DNA of 35,791 nt. Source: Planctomycetota bacterium. GTDB taxonomy: Bacteria > Planctomycetota > UBA1135 > UBA2386. Position 1 is the stretch's first letter; each line of letters begins with the position of its first letter. The stretch is taken from NCBI GenBank assembly GCA_020848735.1, contig JADLHO010000177.1, forward strand, positions 1-35,791, read 5' to 3'. The notes under the pieces were generated by a model. That model was not told the origin of the DNA, did no database searches, and saw nothing but the letters and a program-made list of their open reading frames with translations. This document shows, in pieces, positions 1-8,513 of the stretch. The position numbers and the translations under genes are program-made.

Positions 1-9
1 AACGCGCGA

Positions 10-2157
10 TCAGAGCATGATGCCGACCCGGGTCGTCACTCCGCGGGTGGTGACGAGGCCCAGCGCGTTCGCGGGCGGGTCGAGCAGCAGGAACTGGACG
101 TGGAACTCCTGACCGAGTGCTCCCACGTCGACCGGCATCGGCAGGATCGCGAACACGCGCCCCTGGGAGTTCGTGGTCATCGGGATGCCGATCATCGGAT
201 CCGTCAGCAGCCGGCAGCCCTGGGCACCGATGAAGCCGAGTTCGAGAGGCAGGGAGAATCCTGCCCAGTTCGTTCTCGATGTCCCGAGGTTGAACACCGC
301 CGGCATGCTCGCGGGCCCGCCACTCGTCGTGTAGCTGACGGTTCCGCCGATCCCGGGCGTGCCGTTCACGGTGGTCGTCGGAGTGCCGGTGCTACCCGCG
401 CATGCGGTTCCGAACACGGTGTTGCTGCCGATGACGGCGCCGACCCAGGTGCGCAGGGCGAAGCGGAGCTCCTCGCGGAGCATCTCGCAGTAGGCGGCGG
501 TGATCGCATTGAAGTTGACGGTCTTGTCGATCGCGTCGTTGAAGAACGTCCCCACCGCGTACTGCTGCCAGACCACCCGCCCGGCGATCACGAACGGGAT
601 CGAGATGTAGCCGAAGTAGCTGCCGTGATAGCGGGGCACGCTGGGCCAGTCGTAGTTGCCGCCCTTCGCCGCATAGGTGATGTTGCCACGGAACGCTTCG
701 AGCACCGCGCCGCTCACGCCCTCGCTCGCTGCCTCGGCCGTGATGATGGCCTCGATGTCGAGGGTGCCCACACGGGGGTAGGTGCGCGAGTTGATCATCA
801 GCTCGTGGAACGGCGCGCGGAAGTTCGGCAGGTTGCCGTCGGCCATGTAGTCGTGGAGCGCGCCGAGGTCCTCGAGCGTCGTCGTGTTCTCGGTCGGCCC
901 CCCGCAGCCGAAGACGTGGTTGATGCGCGTGCGCGGCATCGAGAGGACGGTCGACGCATGGTCGTTCAGGGCGGCGACGCCGAACGTGTCGACGAGCGCC
1001 TTGGTCCGCGCGTTGTCCGAGTTCTCCATCATGTGCCGCAGCGAGGTCTCGAGCGTGTCGGTGACGACCGGCGGCCCGCCATTCGGACAACTCCCGGTCG
1101 TGCCGAGCGGGACGCTGCCGTTCGCAGCGAGCGACGTGGCGCCGATCGAGCACAGGTACATCGCGTAGGCATGGGGCAGCGTCTTGAGCGTGCTCGCGGG
1201 TTCGAACCGGATGCCTTCGTTGAGCTTCACCAGCTCCGTCGATGTCGTGCCGTCCAGCCGCCGCAGGTAGGCGCCCAGATAGCCCGTCGTGCCGTTGTTG
1301 AGGATCTGGCTGATGCGCGTGCCGCGCCCATCCAGATTGTTGTTGAGGATCACGTCGAACGTCGAGCTGGTGACGCGCTCGATGTCGACGATCCGCCGTC
1401 CATATTGATTGACGAGCTGCGTGAGGGACGACGACGACTGGTCGAAGTAGTAGCCCCAGACTCCGCTGGACTGGTTCATCACGACGTCGTAGGTCCCGTC
1501 GCCGACGGGGTCGAGGTCGACCAGGCGCGCGTTGTTCTGGTTGAGGAAGGTCGACACCTGGGCCCGCGAGATCCCGAGGTACCACCACCAGGAGCGCAGG
1601 TCGGCGCCCGCGTTGCGGATGGCGATCGCGGCGTAGACGCGCGCGCTGCCCGAGGTGTAGCCGTCGACGTCGACGATGCGGTAACCGTTCGCGCCGAGGA
1701 AGTTGCCGATCGTCGTCCCGGAGGACCCCAGGAACAGAGTCCAGTCCTTCGTCGCCGCTCCCGTGTTGCTCACCATCACCACCGCGAAGCGGCGGGTCCC
1801 GGAGCTGTCGAGATAGCTCTCGACGTCGATCGGGCGCGCCTGGTTCTGCGCGAGGTACGACCGCAGCTCGGTCGAGGTGACGTTGTAGTACCACCACCAG
1901 CCGGTGACGTGGTAGCTCCCACTGTTCTGCACCAAGGTCACCGAGAAGCGTGGCGAGGCCGGGTCGTAGATCTCGAGGTCGGTGATCCGGTAACCCTGGG
2001 CGATGTGGTTGCCGATGGTGGTCGCGCTGACGTTGGGCTGCCAGATCGTGTCGATGGGTTGCGTGCTCTCGCGTTCCACCTGTGCCGTGAGGGTCGGGAG
2101 GAGGAGAGTCAGGCAAAGGGCGATACGAAGCAGGACGGAGAAGAGGTCGCGTGCCAT
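10..2157 (-). CDS. Secreted serine hydrolase (class A beta-lactamase fold) with N-terminal BTRD1-type tandem repeats
   Basis: A 715-residue exported protein. Residues 1-25 are a signal peptide (hydrophobic run LLRIALCLTLLLP, then TAQ). Residues about 45-290 hold five repeats of about 50 residues built on 'GYRIxDxExY ... F.VxLxxN ... WWWYY/WWWYL ... L..NxARxxDxE', which resembles Bacterial Tandem Repeat Domain 1. The following domain has the serine beta-lactamase/transpeptidase triad: S322-T-L-K325 (SxxK), S380-D-N382 (SDN) and K498-G-G (KTG-like). Residues about 590-715 form a beta-rich C-terminal module that seems to be shared with other secreted proteins in this window. The same repeat-plus-hydrolase layout is known from polyglycine-hydrolase-like proteins, so the substrate may be a peptide rather than a beta-lactam (inference). 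I chose the ATG at 2157 because it begins the signal peptide; the longer open frame upstream runs into the divergent sigma gene. No clear Shine-Dalgarno site. Confidence 0.85.
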   Translation of the reverse strand: MARDLFSVLLRIALCLTLLLPTLTAQVERESTQPIDTIWQPNVSATTIGNHIAQGYRITDLEIYDPASPRFSVTLVQNSGSYHVTGWWWYYNVTSTELRSYLAQNQARPIDVESYLDSSGTRRFAVVMVSNTGAATKDWTLFLGSSGTTIGNFLGANGYRIVDVDGYTSGSARVYAAIAIRNAGADLRSWWWYLGISRAQVSTFLNQNNARLVDLDPVGDGTYDVVMNQSSGVWGYYFDQSSSSLTQLVNQYGRRIVDIERVTSSTFDVILNNNLDGRGTRISQILNNGTTGYLGAYLRRLDGTTSTELVKLNEGIRFEPASTLKTLPHAYAMYLCSIGATSLAANGSVPLGTTGSCPNGGPPVVTDTLETSLRHMMENSDNARTKALVDTFGVAALNDHASTVLSMPRTRINHVFGCGGPTENTTTLEDLGALHDYMADGNLPNFRAPFHELMINSRTYPRVGTLDIEAIITAEAASEGVSGAVLEAFRGNITYAAKGGNYDWPSVPRYHGSYFGYISIPFVIAGRVVWQQYAVGTFFNDAIDKTVNFNAITAAYCEMLREELRFALRTWVGAVIGSNTVFGTACAGSTGTPTTTVNGTPGIGGTVSYTTSGGPASMPAVFNLGTSRTNWAGFSLPLELGFIGAQGCRLLTDPMIGIPMTTNSQGRVFAILPMPVDVGALGQEFHVQFLLLDPPANALGLVTTRGVTTRVGIML

Positions 2158-2274
2158 GGGGGCCAGTTGCTCGGGAGGATTCGGACGCGCGGTCGCGCGC
2201 CCGACGCCCAAGGTGGGGAAGGCGTGACGCTGGACAGGGACCGTGCGCTTTCTTCCGAGGACTCGCCTGGGTGC

Positions 2275-2280
2275 TAGCAT
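2275..2280 (+). promoter_or_regulatory. Putative -10 box TAGCAT for the ECF sigma gene
   Basis: TGCTAGCAT ends 6 nt before the ATG at 2287. If it is a -10 hexamer, transcription would start at about the A of the ATG, giving a leaderless mRNA. The same box recurs before other starts in the window. No convincing -35 is visible. Confidence 0.5.
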
Positions 2281-2286
2281 CGCGGC

Positions 2287-2901
2287 ATGGCCGTGGACGG
2301 GCACCAATCCCAGGTTGGAGCAGCCGACGCGCTGACGACCCTGCACGTCCGGCAGGCGCTGGCCGGGGATCAGCGGAGCGCCGACTGGCTGGTGACGCGA
2401 CTCTCGCCGTTGCTGCTCGCCCACGCGCGCTATCGCCTCGGCAATCTCGTCCGGCAGCACGATCCGGAGGACATCGTGCACGATGCCTGGCTGGTGACGC
2501 TGCCGCGATTCGCGGAGCTGACCGCGCGCGGCGGACGCTTCACGCCGGTCCTGTTGCGGTTCCTGAGCACGACCGTGGTCAACCGGGTTCGCAATCTGCG
2601 CTACGAGCGTGCCCGTCGTGGATCCTCGCAGTCGCCGTCCCGTGTCGAGGCCGATTGCAGTGGCCCGATCTCCCACGCGATGCGGAACGAGTGCACCGCT
2701 AGCGTCCACGCTGCCATCGATCGACTGGATTCCGCCGACCGGGAGGTCGTGCTCCTACGGGGGGTGGAGCAGGTCTCCGCGCAGGCGGCCGCCGTCGTGC
2801 TCGGAGTCTCGGTGGATGCGGTGAACAAGCGCTACCAGCGGGCCCTCGCCCGTCTGCGCGCGCTCATGCCGGGTTCGGTGTTCGACGAGGTCGAGCCGTG
2901 A
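2287..2901 (+). CDS. ECF-type RNA polymerase sigma-70 factor
   Basis: A 204-residue sigma factor. Region 2 (about residues 30-110) contains the core-binding signature 'HDPEDIVHDAWL' at 59-70, followed by an Arg-rich helix at 100-112. Region 4 (about 140-192) has the pattern 'RLDSADREVVLLR' and a helix-turn-helix with 'LGVSVDAVNKRYQRALARL'. It would direct core polymerase to a dedicated promoter set. The stop codon overlaps the GTG start of the kinase by 4 bp (GTGA), so the two are probably translationally coupled. ECF sigma factors paired with Ser/Thr kinases are a known planctomycete arrangement, so phosphorylation control of this sigma is a reasonable inference. No anti-sigma gene is adjacent. 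Confidence 0.92.
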   Translation: MAVDGHQSQVGAADALTTLHVRQALAGDQRSADWLVTRLSPLLLAHARYRLGNLVRQHDPEDIVHDAWLVTLPRFAELTARGGRFTPVLLRFLSTTVVNRVRNLRYERARRGSSQSPSRVEADCSGPISHAMRNECTASVHAAIDRLDSADREVVLLRGVEQVSAQAAAVVLGVSVDAVNKRYQRALARLRALMPGSVFDEVEP

Positions 2902-5552
2902 CCGACGCCGCGAACGCCGACGAGAACGCGATCGTCATGGCGTTCCTGTGCCGCTACGAGGCGGACCGCGACGCGCGCGGAGCGCCCGCGGAACTCGCGG
3001 AGTACCAGGCTCGCTATCCGGGCTTCGAGGCCGTGATCGCCCGCGAGTTCGCCGCGCTGCGTGCGGCCGAGGCGTCGGTCGATGCCACGCTGACGCAACG
3101 GCTGCAGGGGCAACGCTATGTCCCGCTCGGCGAGATCGGGCGCGGCGGCATGGGTGTGATCCTGCGTGTTCGCGACGATCGCCTCCGCCGCGATCTCGCC
3201 ATGAAGCTCCTCACGTCGGCGCGCGGCGACGGCCCGGCTTCCGGGGAGGCCGGCCTGCGCCGATTCCTCGACGAAGCACACATCACCGGCCAGCTCGCGC
3301 ACCCGGGGATCGTTCCGGTCCACGACCTCGGCATCGACGGGGACGGCCGCGTGTTCTTCACGATGGCGCTCATCGAGGGCCGGGACCTCGCCGGCATCCT
3401 CGGCGCACTCCACGCCGGTGATCGCGATTGGTCGCTGGCTCGGGTGCTCGGGGTCCTGCTGCGCGTGTGCGAGGCGGTGGCGTTCGCGCAGAGCCGCGGC
3501 GTGATCCACCGCGACCTCAAGCCGAGCAACGTGATGGTCGGCGCGTACGGCGAGACCTACGTGCTCGATTGGGGTCTGGCGCGGGTGCTCGGTGCACCCG
3601 ACGCGCGTCGCATCCGGCTGCCGGTGGAGGACGGCGCGGAGCCGCAGCGCACCGTCGCCGGGGACGTCGTCGGAACACCGGCCTACATGGCGCCGGAGCA
3701 GGCGCGCGGCGAGACCGAGAGGATCGACGCCCGCGCCGATGTCTACGCGATCGGAGCGATGCTCTACCACCTGCTGACCGGGGCGATGCCGTATGCGACG
3801 TCGGGTTCCGGGCGGGCGTCGTCGCGCGAGGTGCTGGCCGCGGTGCGCGAGGGACCGCCTCCCGCCGTCGAGAGCCTCGCGCGGGGCGTCGCACCGGAGC
3901 TGGTGGCGATCTGCGACCTGGCGATGCAGCGGGAACCCGAAGATCGCTACGAGAACGTCGCGACGCTCGCCGAGGACCTGCGCGCGTTCCTCGAGGTCCG
4001 CGTCGTCCGCGCCTACGAGACCGGCGCGGTGGCCGAGCTCCGCAAATGGATCCTGCGCAATCGCGCGGTGGCGTCGATGGCCGCCGTCGTGGTGATGGCG
4101 CTCGCCGTCGGGCTCGGGTTCAGCCTGCAGCAGAAGGCGCGAGCCGACGCGCGCGCCGCCGAGGCGGAGGCCAACTTCCAGGTGGCCCGCGACGCCACCG
4201 ATCGGATGTTGACCCGCGTCGCGCAGCACCGGCTCGTCAACGTGCCGCAGATGGAGGGGATCCGCCGTGATCTCCTGCGCGACGCACTGGCGATGCACCA
4301 GGACCTGCTCAGCCGGCGACGCGACGATCCGCGGGCGCAGCTCGATGTCGCCCGTTCGCTCGTGCACGTGGCGCGCATCCAGCGCGCGCTGGGCGAGTAC
4401 GGCGAGGCTCGCGACGCTGCGGAACGGGCGATCGCCTCACTCACCGCGATGGTCCGGGACGAGGACGGGCGCCGTGAAGTGCGCGTGGGACTCGCCGACG
4501 CGCGCGACGCGCTCGGCTACATCCTGATCGAATCCGGTGATCTGGCGGGAGCGGCCGCGGCCTTCGGGGCCGCCGTCGACAGCCTCGACGAGCTGCTCGC
4601 CGGGAGTCCCGGCGATGGTCCCTTGTCGAACCGGAAGGCCCAGAGCCTCCACAACCTCGCCACCGCGCTGAGCCGCGAAGGCAGGTGGGCCGAGTCGCTC
4701 GACACACGCCGTCGGGTGATGGCGCTCGCCGAGGCGCGCCTCGCGGCGCAACCGGATCATCCCGAAGCGCGGGACTTCGCCGCGAGCGCGGCGATGAACC
4801 TGGGTCTGGCGCTCGCCAACCTCGACGAGCTCCCCGAGGCCGAGCGGTATCTGCGCGAGACGCTGGAGCACTGCGCGCCGGTCGACGCGGAACACGAGCG
4901 CGACGGTCGGCGGCGCCTCGGGCTGGCCAGCGCCTGGCACCGGTTGTCGATGGTGCAGCTGCGCCAGGCGAAGGCGGGTGATGCCCGTGTCTCGATCGAA
5001 GCCGGTGTCGCGACGCTGCGAGCCCTGATCGCCGACTTCCCGCGAGTGCACGAGTACCGCCGCGAACTGGGTGCCAGCCTGACGCAGCTCGGCAAGGTGT
5101 TCGCCCAACTCGACGCAGCAGGTCCCCAGGTCGACGCCCTGCTCGCGGCGGTGCAGGAACAGACCGACGCGCTGCGGCTGGCGCCGAAGGACGCGCTCAG
5201 CGCCGAGCTGCTGGACGGGACCTGGCGTTGGCTCGTCACGGTGTTGCTGGACGCCGGTCGCCACGCGGAGGCGGCGGCGCAGGTCGCCGCCTTCGCGAAC
5301 GCCGAGACGACGCCGCTGCCGCCGCTGCATGCCGCCCGTCTGCTCCTGCAATGTGCCGCGAAGGCGGCGGCCGACGAGGGACTCACCGCGGAGGAGCGCG
5401 CGCGGGTCGTCGAAGGTCACACGCACGACGCCGTCCTGGCGTTGCGCCGGGCCGCCGCGGTCGAGCCGGGCTGCCTCGCGGCCGAGGAGTTCGAGGTCCT
5501 TCGCAGTCGAGCGGACTTCCAGGCGCTGAGGGCCGAAGCGGAGCGCCGCTGA
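2898..5552 (+). CDS. Transmembrane Ser/Thr protein kinase with C-terminal TPR-like region
   Basis: An 884-residue Hanks-type kinase. The N-terminal stretch (1-70) carries the 'LAEYQARYPGFE' motif common in planctomycete kinases. The kinase domain (about 74-370) has the glycine loop GRGGMG (81-86), catalytic Lys103, HRDLKPSN (204-211), DWG (224-226, in place of DFG) and APE (265-267). One transmembrane helix lies at about 389-410. The rest (about 425-880) is Ala/Leu/Arg-rich helical repeat of TPR type, with units such as 'ALGEYGEARDAAERAIASL', and would lie outside the cytoplasm. The GTG start gives a 4-bp overlap with the sigma gene. The kinase probably receives an envelope signal and acts on the partner sigma factor (inference). 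A 10-bp hairpin spans its stop codon. Confidence 0.93.
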   Translation: MTDAANADENAIVMAFLCRYEADRDARGAPAELAEYQARYPGFEAVIAREFAALRAAEASVDATLTQRLQGQRYVPLGEIGRGGMGVILRVRDDRLRRDLAMKLLTSARGDGPASGEAGLRRFLDEAHITGQLAHPGIVPVHDLGIDGDGRVFFTMALIEGRDLAGILGALHAGDRDWSLARVLGVLLRVCEAVAFAQSRGVIHRDLKPSNVMVGAYGETYVLDWGLARVLGAPDARRIRLPVEDGAEPQRTVAGDVVGTPAYMAPEQARGETERIDARADVYAIGAMLYHLLTGAMPYATSGSGRASSREVLAAVREGPPPAVESLARGVAPELVAICDLAMQREPEDRYENVATLAEDLRAFLEVRVVRAYETGAVAELRKWILRNRAVASMAAVVVMALAVGLGFSLQQKARADARAAEAEANFQVARDATDRMLTRVAQHRLVNVPQMEGIRRDLLRDALAMHQDLLSRRRDDPRAQLDVARSLVHVARIQRALGEYGEARDAAERAIASLTAMVRDEDGRREVRVGLADARDALGYILIESGDLAGAAAAFGAAVDSLDELLAGSPGDGPLSNRKAQSLHNLATALSREGRWAESLDTRRRVMALAEARLAAQPDHPEARDFAASAAMNLGLALANLDELPEAERYLRETLEHCAPVDAEHERDGRRRLGLASAWHRLSMVQLRQAKAGDARVSIEAGVATLRALIADFPRVHEYRRELGASLTQLGKVFAQLDAAGPQVDALLAAVQEQTDALRLAPKDALSAELLDGTWRWLVTVLLDAGRHAEAAAQVAAFANAETTPLPPLHAARLLLQCAAKAAADEGLTAEERARVVEGHTHDAVLALRRAAAVEPGCLAAEEFEVLRSRADFQALRAEAERR

Positions 5553-5568
5553 GGGAGCAGCGGCGCTC
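5541..5568. terminator. 10-bp GC hairpin across the kinase stop codon
   Basis: Perfect inverted repeat GAGCGCCGCT (5541-5550) / AGCGGCGCTC (5559-5568) with an 8-nt loop that contains the TGA. It lies between the convergent kinase gene and the small secreted-protein gene. No T-tract follows, so it is either a T-less terminator or an mRNA 3'-end stabiliser. Confidence 0.55.
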
Positions 5569-5591
5569 GCGTTCGCGTCACCCGCGCAGGG

Positions 5592-5867
5592 TCACGAGCC
5601 CGGAGCGGCGACGTGGCACGGGAACGACGGCGCGGCGCAGCGCTTGGTGTTCACGATCGGCGTGATCGTTGCGGACTCAGCGAGCATGACCCGGCGCAGG
5701 CGCAGGCGGACTCCGACGTGCCGCCGGGCCGGATTGCGGACCGCCTGCGCGACGTGTCGACGCGCGGTGCATCGACCCTCGTCCCCGCGGACGCCCTGCT
5801 CCTGCGCCGGGAGCGTGGAGGAGACGGCGACGAGGGCGAGGATCGTGAGGGCGAGCGGGCGCAGCAT
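5592..5867 (-). CDS. Small secreted Cys-containing protein, unknown function
   Basis: A 91-residue open frame that starts with a convincing signal peptide (MLRPLALTILALVAVSSTLP then AQ, residues 1-22). The mature part is short and basic, with an Arg-rich segment (43-59) and Cys at 33, 77 and 84. The 'AQ' cleavage style matches the other secreted proteins here. A TAGGCT hexamer (5884-5889, minus strand) lies 16 nt upstream of the ATG. The gene is convergent with the first kinase and divergent from the second. I recognise no family. The signal peptide and otherwise unexplained space support it, but the high GC content makes a chance open frame possible. Confidence 0.45.
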   Translation of the reverse strand: MLRPLALTILALVAVSSTLPAQEQGVRGDEGRCTARRHVAQAVRNPARRHVGVRLRLRRVMLAESATITPIVNTKRCAAPSFPCHVAAPGS

Positions 5868-5883
5868 CGGGATGGCGTGCAGG

Positions 5884-5889
5884 AGCCTA
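5884..5889 (-). promoter_or_regulatory. Possible -10 box TAGGCT for the small secreted protein
   Basis: Minus-strand TAGGCT, 16 nt before the ATG at 5867, in the 91-bp space shared with the divergent kinase gene. It fits the TAGCAT-like series only loosely. Confidence 0.25.
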
Positions 5890-5944
5890 TCGCGCTCCGG
5901 CGCGCCGGGGCGACGGCGTGCAAGGTCCGGCTCGCGCCGTTGGC

Positions 5945-5950
5945 TAGCAT
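5945..5950 (+). promoter_or_regulatory. Putative -10 box TAGCAT for the kinase-SUMF1 gene
   Basis: TTGGCTAGCATCCGC; the hexamer ends 8 nt before the ATG at 5959, predicting a leaderless or 1-2 nt leader transcript. This box also decides the start codon: the open frame runs upstream to 5644, but that part would precede the promoter. Confidence 0.5.
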
Positions 5951-5958
5951 CCGCTCCC

Positions 5959-8445
5959 ATGGGACCCAGCCGCAGCGGCGAGGCGCCGGACGATGCCGCT
6001 CGATCGGCGCTCCGCGCGTATGCCGACCGCGCGCAGGCCGGAAAGGCCGAGAGCATCGGCGAGTTCATCGCGAGCAACGGCTTCCTCGAGGAGGTGCTGA
6101 AGTCGGTCCTCGCACGCATCGGGTCGGAGGAGGATCTGGCCGCCGCATTGCTCGCTTCGCCCGAGGCCGGCGAGCGGCCGCGCTTCCGCATCCTCCGCCC
6201 GCTCGGCGCCGGGGGCATGGGGACCGTGCACCTCGCCTGGGACGAGGTGCTCGGTCGCAATGTCGCCCTGAAGGAGGTGCGCCCCGAGTTGCTCGCGTCG
6301 GCCGAGGCCCGCGCGCGCTTCGCGCTGGAGGCGCGCGCCGCGTCGATGCTCTCGCACCCGAACCTCTGTCCCGTCTTCGACGTCGGCGAGCGCGACGGTG
6401 TGCCGTTCATCGTGATGCCCTTCGTCGAAGGCGAGACGCTCGCGGCGCGCATCGCGCGTTGGCAAAGCGAGCGGCGCAATCCGAGCAGGACGGGGCACCC
6501 GAGCAGCATCGAGGCGCGCGGACTCAATGAGGTCATGGACCTCGTCGAGACGCTCGCACGCGCGATGCATCACGCGCACGAGGTCGGGCTCGTCCACCGC
6601 GACCTGAAGCCGGGGAACGTGATCGTGCGGGACGACGGGAGCCCGATGGTCCTCGACTTCGGCCTCGCCCACGTGGACGCGGAGGTCGCGCTCACGCGCA
6701 CCGGCCTGCAGCCAGGCACGCGCGAATACATGGCGCCCGAGCAGATCGCGCCGCGCGGGCGCTCGATCGACCGGCGGACGGACGTCTGGGCGCTCGGCGT
6801 GATCCTCTACGAGTGCCTCGCCCTCGAGCGGCCCTTTCGCGGCGACGACGATCTCTCGCTCGCCCAGGCGGTGCTCGCGGCGAGACCGATGCGATTGCGC
6901 GCGCTGGGCTGTCGCGTGCCGCGTGACCTCGAGGTCGTGATCGAGACCGCGCTCGCTCCGGAGCCCGAGCGCCGCTACCGCACCGCGCTCGACCTCGCCG
7001 AGGATCTGCGGCGCGTCCGCCGTCACGAACCCGTGCGCGCCCGCCGTGCGGGCCTGGGCGTGCGTGTGCTGCGCTGGTGTCGTCGGGAGCCGTGGATCGC
7101 CGCGACGCTCGGCATCGTCGCCGTCGCCTTGACCGTCGTCGCCGCGCTGCTCTCGCTCGCCGAGGAGCGCCTCGATCGCTTCCAGCTCCTGCAGCATCTC
7201 GAGCGACTGCGCACCGCGACGATCGAGGCGACGGCGCTCTTTCCCGCGGCACCTTCACGGATCCACGACCTCGTGGCCTGGCTCGAAGGCCCTGGTGCCG
7301 AGGCCGCGGCCTTCGCCGAGCGCCTGCCGCGTGAGATCGAGCGCGTCGCCGCGCGCGCGCAGGACGACGGCGCGGCGGCGTATCTGCATCGACTGCTCGG
7401 CGAGCACCAGAAGGCCTTCGCGGAGTTCATCGCTCCCGAGGGGCTCCTCGCGCGGGTGCGGAACCGTCTCGAACGCGCGCGGGACCTCGAACGGATCTCG
7501 CTCGTCGAGCACGCCGCCGCATGGCGCGAGGCCGTCGAGATCGCCGGCCGGGCCGGCATCGCATTGAGTCCGCAGCTCGGCCTCGTGCCGCTCGGCGTCG
7601 ATCCCCGGTCCGGGTTCCTCGAGTTCCACGATCTCGCGTCGGCGCGCGATTGGCGATCCTCGCCGACGCGCGACCCCGCGACGGGCCGCCTCGGCCTCAC
7701 CGACGACAGCGGGATCGTGCTCGTGTTGCTGCCGCGCCGGAGCGCCATGCTCGGGGCACAGGCCCGCTCCGCGGATGAGCCCTGCTACGACGCCGCCGCG
7801 GATCCGAAGGGTCGTCCCCGGAGCGTCGAGATCGGCCCGCTGTTCGTCTCGAAGTTCGAGCTCACGCAATCGCAGGTCCGCGCGCTCGAGGGCATCGATC
7901 GGAGTCGCGAATACGCGGGCAAGGAGAAGTTCGGCATCCGGGTCACGCTCCGTCATCCGGCCGAGTTCCTCTCGGCGCAGACCGCGCGCGAGCTGCTCGC
8001 GCGGTGCGGGATGCGCCTGCCGACGAGGGACGAATGGGAGTTCGCCTGCCGCGCCGGCGGCGAGACCCCCTGGAGCACGGGCGACGACGAAGCCTCGCTC
8101 CAGGGTCACGCGAACCTGCTCGACCGCACGGCCGCGGCTCGCTGGCCGCTCTGGTGGTTCAAGGACGGCAAGCCGCGCGAGGGCCAGCCGGTGCTCGACG
8201 ACGGCTGGGTCGACCATGCCCCGGTGGGGTCCTTCCTGACGAACGCATTCGGATTGCACGACCTGCACGGCAACGTCTACGAGATGGCCGAGGCCAATCC
8301 CGGGCCCGGGGACGAGATCGGCCTGCGGGGCGGCAACTTCAGCAACAGCCCGACGACGGCCAAGTGCTGGTATGACATTCCCTTCCCCAGCGGAACACCG
8401 GCGCCTGAACTGGGCGTCCGACCGGTGCGCGCATTGCATCGCTGA
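5959..8445 (+). CDS. Transmembrane Ser/Thr protein kinase fused to a SUMF1 (formylglycine-generating-enzyme-like) domain
   Basis: An 828-residue fusion. The kinase domain (about 76-360) has GAGGMG (83-88), Lys105, HRDLKPGN (213-220), DFG (233-235) and APE (259-261). One transmembrane helix follows at about 379-400, then a helical linker. The C-terminal part (about 585-828) matches the SUMF1/FGE-sulfatase fold: 'VSKFELTQSQ', 'RLPTRDEWEFACRAGG', 'NAFGLHDLHGNVYEMA' and 'LRGGNFSNS'. In true FGE an active-site Cys follows the RGGS/F motif closely; here that place holds Ser/Asn, with a single Cys at 803. The outer domain is therefore more likely a sensor than an FGE (inference). Topology should put the kinase inside and SUMF1 outside. 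The start at 5959 is set by the promoter-like box and by the first plausible N-terminus. Confidence 0.9.
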   Translation: MGPSRSGEAPDDAARSALRAYADRAQAGKAESIGEFIASNGFLEEVLKSVLARIGSEEDLAAALLASPEAGERPRFRILRPLGAGGMGTVHLAWDEVLGRNVALKEVRPELLASAEARARFALEARAASMLSHPNLCPVFDVGERDGVPFIVMPFVEGETLAARIARWQSERRNPSRTGHPSSIEARGLNEVMDLVETLARAMHHAHEVGLVHRDLKPGNVIVRDDGSPMVLDFGLAHVDAEVALTRTGLQPGTREYMAPEQIAPRGRSIDRRTDVWALGVILYECLALERPFRGDDDLSLAQAVLAARPMRLRALGCRVPRDLEVVIETALAPEPERRYRTALDLAEDLRRVRRHEPVRARRAGLGVRVLRWCRREPWIAATLGIVAVALTVVAALLSLAEERLDRFQLLQHLERLRTATIEATALFPAAPSRIHDLVAWLEGPGAEAAAFAERLPREIERVAARAQDDGAAAYLHRLLGEHQKAFAEFIAPEGLLARVRNRLERARDLERISLVEHAAAWREAVEIAGRAGIALSPQLGLVPLGVDPRSGFLEFHDLASARDWRSSPTRDPATGRLGLTDDSGIVLVLLPRRSAMLGAQARSADEPCYDAAADPKGRPRSVEIGPLFVSKFELTQSQVRALEGIDRSREYAGKEKFGIRVTLRHPAEFLSAQTARELLARCGMRLPTRDEWEFACRAGGETPWSTGDDEASLQGHANLLDRTAAARWPLWWFKDGKPREGQPVLDDGWVDHAPVGSFLTNAFGLHDLHGNVYEMAEANPGPGDEIGLRGGNFSNSPTTAKCWYDIPFPSGTPAPELGVRPVRALHR

Positions 8446-8450
8446 CGAGG

Positions 8451-8469
8451 CGAGGGTGTCCGCCCCTCG
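8451..8469 (+). terminator. Hairpin after the kinase-SUMF1 gene
   Basis: CGAGGG (8451-8456) / CCCTCG (8464-8469) with a 7-nt loop, just downstream of the stop. The stem is short and no T-tract follows. Confidence 0.3.
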
Positions 8470-8513
8470 ACACGGCCGAGGCCACGGCTGAGACCGCGGC
8501 CGACAGGAGAACC

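Noticed and set aside
10..2157. Calling the first gene an antibiotic-resistance beta-lactamase
   Set aside because: The motifs show the fold, but the BTRD1-like repeats and the C-terminal module fit a peptidase-like or other hydrolase better.
100..2277. A 725-residue plus-strand open frame opposite the serine hydrolase
   Set aside because: Arg/Asp/Val-rich composition without motifs; it mirrors a gene with signal peptide, repeats and catalytic motifs.
5644..5958. N-terminal extension of the kinase-SUMF1 gene to 5644
   Set aside because: It is Arg/Cys-rich, lies upstream of the TAGCAT box at 5945-5950, and opposes the small secreted-protein gene.
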